Source: Rhodobacteraceae bacterium CCMM004 (GTDB lineage: Bacteria; Pseudomonadota; Alphaproteobacteria; Rhodobacterales; Rhodobacteraceae). Taken from it: 64,000 nt of DNA. Below, piece after piece: positions 29,787-37,860 of the stretch. The position numbers were made by a program, and so were the translations under genes. The stretch spans positions 1-64,000 of the forward strand of contig RZWH01000007.1 of assembly GCA_004005435.1 (NCBI GenBank), read 5' to 3'. Position 1 is the first letter of the stretch. Every line of letters begins with the position of its first letter. The notes under the pieces were generated by a model. It had not been told where the DNA came from. It worked only from the letters and a program-made list of their open reading frames with translations, and searched no databases.

Positions 29787-29922
29787 CGAGAAGCCTCCGC
29801 GACTGTTCCAGCCGCTCGGTCAGGGCCGCCATCATCCGCGCATGGGTGTCGCGGATCACGCCCAGCTCTTCGATCAAGCGGTCGGTGGCTGTGGGGGCGC
29901 GTCCTGCGTCAGGCGTCGTCAT
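29779..29922 (-). CDS. Uncharacterised 47-residue protein between bchX and bchY
   Basis: This frame starts at ATG 29922, overlaps the end of bchX by 14 bases and the start of bchY by eight, so it bridges the two genes with no free space. The product has a polar N-terminus ([15 protein letters not shown]) and then one predicted amphipathic helix (LIEELGVIRDTHARMM and [14 protein letters not shown]) with leucine or hydrophobic residues at heptad-like spacing, suiting a coiled coil. No signal peptide or cysteine is present. I do not recognise a family. Its tight coupling suggests a helper or assembly factor of chlorophyllide reductase. A chance frame is possible, but without it bchX and bchY would be separated by 122 bp. 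Confidence 0.6.
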   Translation of the reverse strand: MTTPDAGRAPTATDRLIEELGVIRDTHARMMAALTERLEQSRRLLDD

Positions 29923-30913
29923 AGACCACCTCCAGCGACGGCTTGGGCGCGGCGTTCTTACCCCGCATGTCGGCGTCGGTCGCGGGCTCCAGCACCACGT
30001 CGCCGCCGGTATCCTTGCTGTCGAACAGCGCCAGCAGACCGTCTTGGTCCAAGGGCGCGGGGCGGATCGGGGGGGCCAGCGACACCGCGTCGGCCAGCCC
30101 AGCGAACAGCTCGCCCCAGCGCGAGGCCGACGAGCCCACGATCTGGTAGTTCGCGGACTTCTTGCGCAGGTCGTCGTCCTGCGGGATCGCGGCCAGCACG
30201 GGGATGTCCACCGCCTTGGCAAAGGCCTGCGCCTCGCCCGAGCCGTCGTCCTTGTTGATGACCAGCCCGGCGACGCCGACATTGCCGCCCAGCCGCCGGA
30301 AATACTCCACCGCCGAGCAGACGTTGTTGGCGACATACAGCGATTGCAGGTCGTTGGAGCCGACCAGGATCACCTTCTGCGCCATGTCGCGGGCAATCGG
30401 CAGGCCGAAGCCGCCGCAGACCACGTCGCCCAGGAAATCGAGCAGCACATAGTCAAAGTCCCAGTCGTGGAACCCCAGCTTCTCCAGCAGCTCGAAGCCG
30501 TGGATGATGCCGCGCCCGCCGCAGCCGCGGCCGACTTCGGGGCCGCCCAGCTCCATGGCGAAGACGCCGCCGCGCTTGAAGCAGACGTCGCCGATCTTGA
30601 CCGGCTCGCCGGCCAGCTGCTTCTTGGTCGAGGTCTCGATGATCGTCGGGCAGGCCTTGCCGCCGAACAGCAGGCTTGTGGTGTCCGACTTGGGGTCGCA
30701 GCCGATCAGCAGCACGCGCTTGCCCTGTTCGGCCATCATGTGGCTGAGATTGGCCAGCGTAAACGACTTGCCGATGCCGCCCTTGCCGTAGATCGCGATG
30801 ATCTGGGTCTTCTTGGTGGGCGGGTCTTGGGGGATCTCCAGCGTCGGCTCTTCGGCCGCCTCGTCCTTGAGCTTGGCGTCGTAGGACTTGAGGTTCGGAA
30901 TATCGAGGCTCAT
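29909..30913 (-). CDS. bchX: Chlorophyllide a reductase iron protein subunit X
   Basis: A 334-residue NifH-like ATPase. P-loop [15 protein letters not shown] lies at residues 42-56, and [11 protein letters not shown] is the switch region. The cluster cysteines are in [11 protein letters not shown] and [11 protein letters not shown]. As a dimer it passes electrons one at a time to BchYZ with ATP hydrolysis. Its ATG overlaps the bchC stop (ATGA). The C-terminus after residue 300 ([21 protein letters not shown]) is the usual BchX tail. Confidence 0.97.
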   Translation of the reverse strand: MSLDIPNLKSYDAKLKDEAAEEPTLEIPQDPPTKKTQIIAIYGKGGIGKSFTLANLSHMMAEQGKRVLLIGCDPKSDTTSLLFGGKACPTIIETSTKKQLAGEPVKIGDVCFKRGGVFAMELGGPEVGRGCGGRGIIHGFELLEKLGFHDWDFDYVLLDFLGDVVCGGFGLPIARDMAQKVILVGSNDLQSLYVANNVCSAVEYFRRLGGNVGVAGLVINKDDGSGEAQAFAKAVDIPVLAAIPQDDDLRKKSANYQIVGSSASRWGELFAGLADAVSLAPPIRPAPLDQDGLLALFDSKDTGGDVVLEPATDADMRGKNAAPKPSLEVVYDDA

Positions 30914-31851
30914 GCGTGGCCCTCCCAGTCGAGGATCATCTTGAGGCAGGCGGGATCGCCGAACGCGGTGGCGTAGGCATCCGGCGCCTGAGCGGCGGGG
31001 CGGGTGTGGGTGACGAGGCCGGCGAGGCTGAGCGCCCCGGCTTCGATCAGGGCGCGGGTGGCGACCATGTCGTCGGGCGCCCATTCGGCAGCCACGCGCA
31101 GGCGCGCCTCCTTCATGAACGCGGGCGGAAAGGCAAAGCTGATGGGGTCCGTGTAGAAACCCGCCAGGGTGATCTCGCCGCCCTTCTGCAAGCGGCCGAT
31201 CAGCTCGGGCAGCAGGTCGGCGCGGCCGGAGGCATCGTAGATCGCGGCATAGTCGCGGCGGGGATCGTCCTGCGGTGCGACGACCTCGTAGCCCTGTGCA
31301 CCGCCGCGCCGGTCGGGGTCGATCTCCCACACCGTGGGGGGCGCAGCGCCCGCGGCCACGGTCAGGCGGGCCAACAGACGGCCCAGAGTGCCGTGCCCGA
31401 CGATCAGTTCGGGGACCGCGGTGCGAAGCCCCGCGATGGCGTGGCGCGCGGTCGCGGCCAGGGCCAGCAGAGCGCCCTCGGCGCCCATACCGGGATCGAT
31501 TCGCACCGCCCGCCGCCCGGGCGTCACCAGCCGTCTTGCAGCCCCGCCGAAGAGGCCGCGCGCGTCGGTATAGCAGGACGCGCCGGGGACGAAGACGCGG
31601 TCGCCGACCGACAACCCGCTGTCGGGGCCCGCCTCGACCACGTCGCCCGCGCTCTCGTATCCGGGCACCAGCGGATAGCCCATTCCGGGAAACGGCGGCA
31701 TCTCACCGGACCAGAACAGCTTTTCCGTGCCGGTGGAAATGCCCGACCAGGCCACGTCGACCACCACGTCCTCGGGCCCAGGCGCGGTCAGGCGGGTGTC
31801 CGCCACCGACAGAGCGCGCGGTCCTTCGAGGATGACGGCGGCGGTGTGCAC
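30910..31851 (-). CDS. bchC: 3-hydroxyethyl bacteriochlorophyllide a dehydrogenase
   Basis: A 313-residue member of the zinc-alcohol-dehydrogenase-like superfamily in the BchC branch ([24 protein letters not shown] read in two parts: [10 protein letters not shown] and [17 protein letters not shown]). It oxidises the C3 hydroxyethyl group to acetyl, a late step of bacteriochlorophyllide a synthesis. It is the first gene of the bchCXYZ-puf stretch and is preceded by two PpsR-type operators. Confidence 0.95.
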   Translation of the reverse strand: MHTAAVILEGPRALSVADTRLTAPGPEDVVVDVAWSGISTGTEKLFWSGEMPPFPGMGYPLVPGYESAGDVVEAGPDSGLSVGDRVFVPGASCYTDARGLFGGAARRLVTPGRRAVRIDPGMGAEGALLALAATARHAIAGLRTAVPELIVGHGTLGRLLARLTVAAGAAPPTVWEIDPDRRGGAQGYEVVAPQDDPRRDYAAIYDASGRADLLPELIGRLQKGGEITLAGFYTDPISFAFPPAFMKEARLRVAAEWAPDDMVATRALIEAGALSLAGLVTHTRPAAQAPDAYATAFGDPACLKMILDWEGHA

Positions 31852-31911
31852 GGGGACGGACCTCCTGTGATTCGGTCTGCGGTTGTGAGAGAGGCGGGGC
31901 TCTCAGGATGG

Positions 31912-31929
31912 TGTCAGTTTAAGCTGACA
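31912..31929. promoter_or_regulatory. PpsR/CrtJ operator 1 upstream of bchC
   Basis: TGTCAGTTTAAGCTGACA matches TGT-N12-ACA exactly and is also nearly palindromic in its arms. It lies 61 bp before the bchC start. PpsR represses bch, crt and puc genes at such sites under oxygen. The gene for PpsR is in this window. Confidence 0.9.
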
Positions 31930-31937
31930 CTTTCGTC

Positions 31938-31955
31938 TGTCAACGCATTTGGACA
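31938..31955. promoter_or_regulatory. PpsR/CrtJ operator 2 upstream of bchC
   Basis: TGTCAACGCATTTGGACA is a second exact TGT-N12-ACA site, 26 bp centre to centre from the first. Paired sites with short spacing allow cooperative binding of PpsR tetramers. The site ends nine bases before the crtF stop, so the bchC promoter overlaps the crtF-bchC border. Confidence 0.88.
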
Positions 31956-31964
31956 ATTGAAGTG

Positions 31965-33104
31965 TCAGGCAAGCGGACGGCGGGCCTCCACAACTCCTGT
32001 GACATAGGCGCGGTCGGTCCGGCGAACGCGGATGTCGGCGAACCCGGCGGCGGCCAGAAGCGCCGCGATCTCGGCGGCCGAGCGCGCCCGTCCGGTCCGC
32101 ATCGCCAGACAGTACAGGGCGAAATAGACATCGCCGGGCACGTGCGGGCGGGCGCCGCCCGTCATCGGCTCGGCCACGATCACCCGCCCCCCAGGGGGCA
32201 GCGCGGCGGCGACCTTGGCCAACAGAGCGGCGACCGTTGCGTCGGCGTGGTCGTAAAGGACGCGCACCAAGCTGATGGCGTCGGCGCCCGGGGGGAGCGG
32301 TCCGTCGCGAAAGCTGCCCGGCACCACGGTCGTGCGCTCGGCGAGTCCCTCGGCGGCGAATCGGCTCCGCGCGGCGTCGGCCACGTGCGGCAGATCGAAG
32401 AGGGTGAGGCGGGCACCGGGCGCCGCCCGCGCCGCGTGGGCGAGGAACACGCCGGTGCCGCCGCCCACATCCATCAGATGGCGCACGCCGTCCAGCCGCA
32501 GATGCCGCAGCGCCTCTTCGGCGACCAGTGCCTGGGTGTCGGCCATCAGCGCCGAATAGCGGGCCGCCTGCCCCGGATCCTCGGCCGCGCCGGCGCCGAA
32601 AACATAGGGCCAGAACGCCGCCAACTCGGTCTCGGCGGTGCCGCGGAGCAGGGCCACGGGGTCGGCCAGGTCGCGATAGAGCACCTCGTGGTGCAGGATC
32701 ATCGCCTCCAGCCCCGGCACGCCGAGCAAGGCGGCGCCGCGGGCGGTGGCCAGATACCCGCCGCGCGTCCGCTCCAACAGGCCCAGCGCCGTGCCTGCAT
32801 CCAGGAGGAGACGCGTGCGGTCCTCGGTCAGCCCGACTTGCGGCGCCAAGTCGGCAGCGTCCTGGGGGCCCTCGCGCAGCGTGTGCAGGATCTCCAGCTC
32901 GACCAAGGCGCGCAGAACCTGGCTCTGGGCGAACCCCGCCACCAGGTCGAACAGCGCCGCACCCTCGCGCCGCGCCCGCCCGCGCAGGACAGGCATCCGG
33001 CTGGCCCAGCTCTGAAACCCGCGGGAGGCGGCCAGGCGATTGCGCCAGGCCCGCCAGCCGCCCGGGCGGGCCGGTGGGTCGGGCATGTCCGCCGCCGCGG
33101 CCAC
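31965..33104 (-). CDS. crtF: Demethylspheroidene O-methyltransferase
   Basis: A 379-residue SAM-dependent O-methyltransferase. A dimerisation and helical N-terminal domain is followed by the Rossmann domain with LMDVGGGTGVFLAHAA (about residues 212-227). It methylates the 1-hydroxyl of carotenoids in the spheroidene pathway. The GTG at 33104 directly abuts the crtE stop; an ATG at 33086 is a shorter alternative. It is cotranscribed with crtE and probably reads into bchC. Confidence 0.94.
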   Translation of the reverse strand: MAAAADMPDPPARPGGWRAWRNRLAASRGFQSWASRMPVLRGRARREGAALFDLVAGFAQSQVLRALVELEILHTLREGPQDAADLAPQVGLTEDRTRLLLDAGTALGLLERTRGGYLATARGAALLGVPGLEAMILHHEVLYRDLADPVALLRGTAETELAAFWPYVFGAGAAEDPGQAARYSALMADTQALVAEEALRHLRLDGVRHLMDVGGGTGVFLAHAARAAPGARLTLFDLPHVADAARSRFAAEGLAERTTVVPGSFRDGPLPPGADAISLVRVLYDHADATVAALLAKVAAALPPGGRVIVAEPMTGGARPHVPGDVYFALYCLAMRTGRARSAAEIAALLAAAGFADIRVRRTDRAYVTGVVEARRPLA

Positions 33105-33977
33105 CTACTCGCCCGGCTGGACGGCGGGAGCCATGGGGGTCAGCCGCTCGGCATAGCGGCGCACCATCTCGGCCAGCATCGCCTCGCCGGGACAGGATGG
33201 GATCGACGCGATGGCGCCGCCCAGGATGTCCTTGAGCCGCCGGATCGCGCCTTGGACCCCCAGCTCGGCAACCGCGTTGGGCCGTCCGTGCAGGCCGTCC
33301 TGGCCCACCGGCTTGCCCAGCGTCTCGGCATCGTAGAGCGCGTCGCGCAGGTCGTCGGCCACCTGGAACGCCTCGCCGATGCGGGCGCCCAACTCCTCCC
33401 ACGGCTCGGGATCCTGCCCAGCCGCCGCCGCCCCCATCTGGGTCGCGGCGATGAACAGCGCGCCGGTCTTGGCCCGGTGATAGGCGCCGAGGTCGATTTT
33501 CGGTTCGCTCTCCCATCCCTGCCCGGCGCAGATCCCGTCGGGCATCCCGGTGCGCCGCGCCAGAATGCGGATCAGCGCCACGGCGCGCCGCGGATCCTCG
33601 TCCGCCGCGCGGCCCAGCACGTCGAAGGCCAGCACGATCAGGCTGTCCCCGGTGAGGAGCGCCAGGGGCTCGGAAAACGCGCGGTGAACCGAGGGCTTGC
33701 CCCGCCGCATGTCGGCGTCGTCGAAGCACGGCATGTCGTCGTGGACGAGGCTGGCGCAGTGGATCAGCTCCAGCGCCGCACCCGCCGCATCGCTGAGCGC
33801 GGGGCGGTCGTCGCCGCAGGCGTTGGCAACGCTGAGACAGATCGTCGGCCGGATCCGCGCGCCCCCGGGACGCAGGGCATAGTCCAGCGCGGAGGCCAGG
33901 CGCGGCGGCGCCGCCCCCGCCTGCCCGGACTGGAGGGCCCCGCCGATGGCGGCTTCGATCCGGTCGGAAAACGGCAT
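33105..33977 (-). CDS. crtE: Geranylgeranyl diphosphate synthase
   Basis: A 290-residue trans-prenyltransferase. The first aspartate-rich motif is HDDMPCFDDADMRRGKP (about residues 78-94) and the second is AFQVADDLRDA (near 205-215). It extends FPP or IPP and DMAPP to GGPP, needed for both carotenoids and the phytyl precursor of bacteriochlorophyll. It diverges from crtD across a short promoter region with PpsR sites. Confidence 0.95.
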   Translation of the reverse strand: MPFSDRIEAAIGGALQSGQAGAAPPRLASALDYALRPGGARIRPTICLSVANACGDDRPALSDAAGAALELIHCASLVHDDMPCFDDADMRRGKPSVHRAFSEPLALLTGDSLIVLAFDVLGRAADEDPRRAVALIRILARRTGMPDGICAGQGWESEPKIDLGAYHRAKTGALFIAATQMGAAAAGQDPEPWEELGARIGEAFQVADDLRDALYDAETLGKPVGQDGLHGRPNAVAELGVQGAIRRLKDILGGAIASIPSCPGEAMLAEMVRRYAERLTPMAPAVQPGE

Positions 33978-33990
33978 GGCGCGGCCTTTG

Positions 33991-34008
33991 TGTCAGGTTG
34001 GCTGGACG
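33991..34008. promoter_or_regulatory. Imperfect PpsR site, crtE-crtD promoter
   Basis: TGTCAGGTTGGCTGGACG matches TGT-N12-ACA except for the last base. It lies seven bases upstream of a perfect site and 14 bp from the crtE start. It may be the weaker half of a cooperative pair. Confidence 0.55.
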
Positions 34009-34014
34009 AATTAG

Positions 34015-34032
34015 TGTAAATCATACTGGACA
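34015..34032. promoter_or_regulatory. PpsR/CrtJ operator, crtE-crtD promoter
   Basis: TGTAAATCATACTGGACA is an exact TGT-N12-ACA match in the 85-bp divergent gap, 38 bp before crtE and 31 bp before crtD. One site pair can silence both carotenoid operons. Confidence 0.88.
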
Positions 34033-34062
34033 CCTCCCCCGGACGAGTCAACACTCGCCGAC

Positions 34063-35634
34063 ATGTCAGAGCGACGGCACATCGTGGTCATCGGCGCGGG
34101 GGTGGGCGGCCTGGCCGCCGCGCTGCGGCTCGCCCATGGCGGCGCCGCGGTGACGGTGCTGGAGCGGCACGCGGGACCGGGGGGCAAGATGCGCGCGGTG
34201 CCCAGCGCCGCCGGGCCGGTCGACGCCGGACCGACCGTCCTGACCCTGCGGTCGGTGTTCGACGACCTCTTCTCGGCCGCGGGCGCGCGGCTGGACGACC
34301 ACCTGACGCTGGTGGCCGAGGCGGTGCTCGCGCGCCACTGGTGGCCCGACGGCAGCCGCCTGGACCTCTACGCCGACCCCGCGGCCAGCGGCGAGGCGGT
34401 GGCGGCCCTGGCAGGCGACCGGGCCAGGGCGCAGTTCCATGCCTTCCGCCGCAAGGCGCGGCGGCTCTTCGAGGCCTTCGACGCCCCGATGATGCAGGCC
34501 GCCCGCCCGTCTCAGGCGGCACTGACGGCCCGCGTCCTGCGCCGGCCGCGGCTGATTGCCGACATGGCCCCTTGGCGGAGCCTCGCCGCACAGCTCGCCC
34601 GCGACTTCGACGACCCGCGGTTGCGGCAGCTGTTCGGGCGCTACGCCACCTACGTGGGCGGGCATCCCGGGGGCGTGCCCGCGCTCCTGTCGCTGATCTT
34701 CCACGCCGAGGCGAGCGGGGTGTGGCGGGTCGACGGCGGGATGCACCGCCTGGCGCGCGTTCTGGCCGATCTGGCCGAGGCGCGCGGGGCGTCGTTCCAC
34801 TACGGCACCGGTGCGACAGAGCTGGAGTTGGCGGGCGGCCGGGTCGCCGCGGTGATCGACGAGACCGGCCTGCGCCATCCCTGCGACGCGGCGGTGTTCA
34901 ACGGCGACCCCCGGGCTTTGCGCCTGGGCCTTCTGGGCGCCGCCGCGCGCCGCGCCGTCCCCGCCGCCGCCACGGGCCCGCGCAGCCTGTCGGCCTCGGT
35001 CTGGAGCTTTGCCGCACGGCCCGAGGGGCGTGATCTGGCGCATCACAACGTGTTCTTCGGCGACGATCCCGAGACCGAGTTCGGCGCCATCGCCCGCGGC
35101 CGCCCGCCCGAGGATCCCACCCTCTATGTCTGCGCCCAGGACCGCGGCGCCGGGGCCGCGCCCGCGGCGGGCCCCGAGCGGTTCGAGATCATCGTCAACG
35201 CCGCCCCCACCACCGATGCCCCCCCGGAGGACCCTGCCGCATGCCACCGACGGACCTTTCGCACCCTGGCCGACCGGGGCCTTTCGTTCACCCCCGTGCC
35301 GAAAGCAGCGGCGGCGCTCACCGACCCGGAGCGGTTCGCGGCGCTGTTTCCGGGCAGCGCGGGATCCCTCTACGGGCGATCCCCCGAGGGGCTGACGGCG
35401 GGGCTGAAGCGACCGACGGCGCGCACCGCGGTGCCGGGTCTCTACCTGGTGGGGGGCGGGGCGCATCCGGGGGCGGGGGTGCCGATGGCGGCGCTCTCCG
35501 CCCGGCACGCGGCCGAGGCGATCTGGACGGACCTCGGTTCGACCTCGACGTCCCCCCGGACGGCTACGCCTGGTGGTATGTCGACGGCGTCTCCGATTGC
35601 GGGACCTACGCCGTCAGCGTCATCGCCTTCATAG
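34063..35634 (+). CDS. crtD: Methoxyneurosporene/hydroxyneurosporene desaturase
   Basis: A 523-residue FAD-dependent carotenoid desaturase. The dinucleotide fold IVVIGAGVGGLAAALRL starts at residue 7. VDAGPTVLTLRSVFDDLF and the C-terminal PGLYLVGGGAHPGAGVPMAALSARHAAEA are family hallmarks. It inserts the 3,4 double bond in spheroidene-type carotenoids. The last about 36 residues (TSTSPRTATPGG onwards) come from sequence that in the next frame encodes the CrtC N-terminus, so crtD and crtC overlap by about 110 bp. Confidence 0.93.
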   Translation: MSERRHIVVIGAGVGGLAAALRLAHGGAAVTVLERHAGPGGKMRAVPSAAGPVDAGPTVLTLRSVFDDLFSAAGARLDDHLTLVAEAVLARHWWPDGSRLDLYADPAASGEAVAALAGDRARAQFHAFRRKARRLFEAFDAPMMQAARPSQAALTARVLRRPRLIADMAPWRSLAAQLARDFDDPRLRQLFGRYATYVGGHPGGVPALLSLIFHAEASGVWRVDGGMHRLARVLADLAEARGASFHYGTGATELELAGGRVAAVIDETGLRHPCDAAVFNGDPRALRLGLLGAAARRAVPAAATGPRSLSASVWSFAARPEGRDLAHHNVFFGDDPETEFGAIARGRPPEDPTLYVCAQDRGAGAAPAAGPERFEIIVNAAPTTDAPPEDPAACHRRTFRTLADRGLSFTPVPKAAAALTDPERFAALFPGSAGSLYGRSPEGLTAGLKRPTARTAVPGLYLVGGGAHPGAGVPMAALSARHAAEAIWTDLGSTSTSPRTATPGGMSTASPIAGPTPSASSPS

Positions 35635-36485
35635 GCTCGGTCTTTTCGCCCTGGTATCGCTGGTCGGGGCGACGCAATCCGGCCAACCACTGCTGCATCA
35701 ACGTGGCCACCTACGGCCGCGGCGGCCGCTTCACCATGACCGACCGGGGCGAGAGCGCGCTCAGGACGACGCCGCGGACCTTCACCGTCGGGCCGTCGTC
35801 GCTGACATGGCGACGTGGGCGGCTGGAGATCGATATCGACGAGGTGTCGTCGCTGCCGCTGGTCAGCCGGGTGCGCGGTCGGATCACTGTGACGCCCTCG
35901 GCGCTGACCGCCTGCGAACTGCCGCTGATGGACGACGGCAGCCACGTCTGGCGCCCCTTCGCCCCCGTCGCGGGGATCGAGGTGGATCTCGGCCCCGGCT
36001 GGCAATGGACCGGGCACGGCTATTTCGACGCCAACTTCGGCACCCGCGCGCTGGAGGCCGATTTCTCCTATTGGACATGGGGGCGGTATCCGACCCGGGA
36101 CGGTGCCGCGTGTTTCTACGACGCCGATCTGCGCGGCGGCGGGTCGCTGGCCGTGGGCGTCCGGTTCGGCGCCGACGGGACCGCGCAGGAGATCGCGCCG
36201 CCGCCCAAGGCGCGCGTCCGACGGTCCCTCTGGGCCGTCCGGCGCGAGACCCGGGCCGACCCCGGCTATCGCCCGCGGCAGGTCAAGGCGATGCTCGACG
36301 CACCGTTCTACACCCGCAGCGTGGTGCGCACCCGCCTCGACGGCGAAGAGACCGAAGGCGTGCACGAGGCGCTGGACCTCGACCGCTTCGCCTCGGCCCT
36401 CCTGATGCCCATGCTCGCCGTCCGCGTCCCCCGCCGCAGCCGCTGGCGCTTTGCCGAGCCGGATCAGTCCGGCGCGAGCATGTAG
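35523..36485 (+). CDS. crtC: Carotenoid 1,2-hydratase (hydroxyneurosporene synthase), start uncertain
   Basis: The frame carries strong CrtC similarity: VPPDGYAWWYVD, AFIGSVFSPWYRWSGRR, WQWTGHGYFDANFG and WTWGRYP. The enzyme adds water to the 1,2 double bond of acyclic carotenoids. No ATG, GTG or TTG lies in frame just before the similarity begins. CTG at 35523, after a GAGGCG-type ribosome site, is the best guess and gives 320 residues. Older annotations of Rhodobacter CrtC start later, at the AFIGS segment. The gene is probably coupled to crtD translation. Its 3' end overlaps the petR end tail to tail. Confidence 0.85.
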   Translation: MDGPRFDLDVPPDGYAWWYVDGVSDCGTYAVSVIAFIGSVFSPWYRWSGRRNPANHCCINVATYGRGGRFTMTDRGESALRTTPRTFTVGPSSLTWRRGRLEIDIDEVSSLPLVSRVRGRITVTPSALTACELPLMDDGSHVWRPFAPVAGIEVDLGPGWQWTGHGYFDANFGTRALEADFSYWTWGRYPTRDGAACFYDADLRGGGSLAVGVRFGADGTAQEIAPPPKARVRRSLWAVRRETRADPGYRPRQVKAMLDAPFYTRSVVRTRLDGEETEGVHEALDLDRFASALLMPMLAVRVPRRSRWRFAEPDQSGASM

Positions 36486-37177
36486 CCCGCCCCGCGGACG
36501 GTCTGGAGATAGCGGGGCTGTTTCGGGTCGGCCTCGATCTTGCGGCGCAGGCGGGTGATCTGGACGTCGACCGCCCGCTCCTGCGCGCCGCCCCCGTCGG
36601 GGCCGCCGCCGCGGCCCAGGTCCTCGACCAGCTTGGCGCGGCTCACCACCTCACCGGGGCGGCCGGAGAAGATCTTCATGAGCTGCGATTCAGTGGCCGT
36701 CAGGCGCACCACCTCGTCGCCCTGCCACATCTCGCCCCGCACCACGTCGTAGCGGATCGCGCCCAGGTGCAGCACCTTTGGCAGGTCCGCCCCCGCATCG
36801 ACCGGCATCCGCCGCAGGATGGCGTTGATCCGCAAGAGCAGTTCCTTGGGCTCGAAAGGTTTGGGCAGATAATCGTCGGCCCCCGCCTCGAACCCGCGGA
36901 TGCGGTCGTCCGTCTCGCCCTTGGCCGTCAAGAGCAGGATCGGCATGTCCGATGTCTCGCGCAGGCTCCGCGCCAGGGTGATCCCGTCCTCCCCGGGCAT
37001 CATCACGTCCAGCACCAGGAGGTCGAAGTCGAGCCCGGCCAGGAGCCGCCGCGCATGGCCCGCATCCCGCGCCGCCGTGACGTAGAAGCCGTTGCGCAAG
37101 AGGAACTTCTGCAACAGCCCCCGGATCCGCGCGTCGTCGTCGACGATCAGGAGATGGGCATCGGCCGGGTCGCTCAT
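36464..37177 (-). CDS. petR: OmpR-family response regulator PetR
   Basis: A 237-residue regulator. The receiver domain holds the acidic pocket (LLIVDDDAR), phosphorylatable Asp in LLVLDVMMPGEDG (about residue 57), and the KPFEPKELLLR lysine. The C-terminal winged helix has VDVQITRLRRKIE and TVRGAGYML. The pairing with a MarR-type gene upstream matches the petP-petR operon of Rhodobacter capsulatus, where PetR is needed for cytochrome bc1 expression. No sensor kinase is adjacent. petABC is not in the window. Confidence 0.82.
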   Translation of the reverse strand: MSDPADAHLLIVDDDARIRGLLQKFLLRNGFYVTAARDAGHARRLLAGLDFDLLVLDVMMPGEDGITLARSLRETSDMPILLLTAKGETDDRIRGFEAGADDYLPKPFEPKELLLRINAILRRMPVDAGADLPKVLHLGAIRYDVVRGEMWQGDEVVRLTATESQLMKIFSGRPGEVVSRAKLVEDLGRGGGPDGGGAQERAVDVQITRLRRKIEADPKQPRYLQTVRGAGYMLAPD

Positions 37178-37698
37178 TCCACCGTCTCCGCCGCGCCCTC
37201 GAACTGCCGCCGCAGTTCGGGGTCCATCATCGCCTCAAGCACCTCGCGAAAACCGGCGACCGCCTCGGGCCCGGCCTGGCGATAGGCGGCGCGCATCCGC
37301 GCCCTCTGGGCGTCGCTGAGCGCGCGCTCCAACGCGGCGCCGTCGGCGGTGAGATAGAGGTTGCGCTCGCGCTTGTCACGGGTGCCGACCCGGCTCTCCA
37401 CGAGCCCGTCGTCGATCAGCGTGCGCAGGACGCGGTTGAGCGACTGCTTGGTCACCCCGAGGATCGACAGCAGGTTGTTGACCGTCGTGCCCGGCCAGCG
37501 GTTGATGAAGTGCACCGCCCGGTGATGCGCCCGGCCATAGCCGTGGCGCGCCAGAATGCGGTCGGGATCGGCGGTGAACCCGCGATAGGCAAAGAACATC
37601 GCCTCGATGCCCTTTCTGAGTTGGGCATCCGTGAGATACAGGAGGTTCTCGCCCCCCGCGCCCAGTCCGCCGCCGTGCGGCACTCCGCGGTCCTGCAT
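37174..37698 (-). CDS. petP: MarR-family regulator PetP
   Basis: A 174-residue winged-helix protein. The DNA-recognition part is NNLLSILGVTKQSLNRVLRTLIDDGLV (helices near residues 75-100), followed by the wing VGTRDKRERNLYLT. Its stop overlaps the petR start (ATGA). In Rhodobacter the two are cotranscribed. The ATG at 37698 is chosen because it precedes the first conserved region (LLYLTDAQLRKGIEAMFFAYR) by about 20 residues. The family is certain; the name rests on the neighbour. Confidence 0.8.
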   Translation of the reverse strand: MQDRGVPHGGGLGAGGENLLYLTDAQLRKGIEAMFFAYRGFTADPDRILARHGYGRAHHRAVHFINRWPGTTVNNLLSILGVTKQSLNRVLRTLIDDGLVESRVGTRDKRERNLYLTADGAALERALSDAQRARMRAAYRQAGPEAVAGFREVLEAMMDPELRRQFEGAAETVE

Positions 37699-37739
37699 CG
37701 CCCGGCCGTCTCCCCGTGCCCGTTCGTTGGGCAAGTTTA

Positions 37740-37756
37740 TGTCAGCCTTGTTGACA
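37740..37756. promoter_or_regulatory. Inverted repeat and -35-like box between petP and ilvE
   Basis: TGTCA, seven bases, TGACA form an inverted repeat in the 162-bp divergent gap. TTGACA at 37751-37756, followed 17 bases later by TAGCGA, could be the ilvE promoter. MarR proteins bind symmetrical sites of this size, so petP self-control is possible. The arms also resemble a PpsR site, but the spacer is one base short. Confidence 0.4.
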
Positions 37757-37860
37757 TTCCAAGACCCAACTGTTAGCGATTCCCACGAAAAACGTAATAT
37801 TGTGACCGGATCGGACCAATCTGCGAAACTTTCGCAAACCGCGCCGGAAGGGAGACGGAC

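Noticed and set aside
34088-35508. Open frames antisense to crtD
   Set aside because: They follow the crtD codons in a shadow frame and have no promoter or family features.
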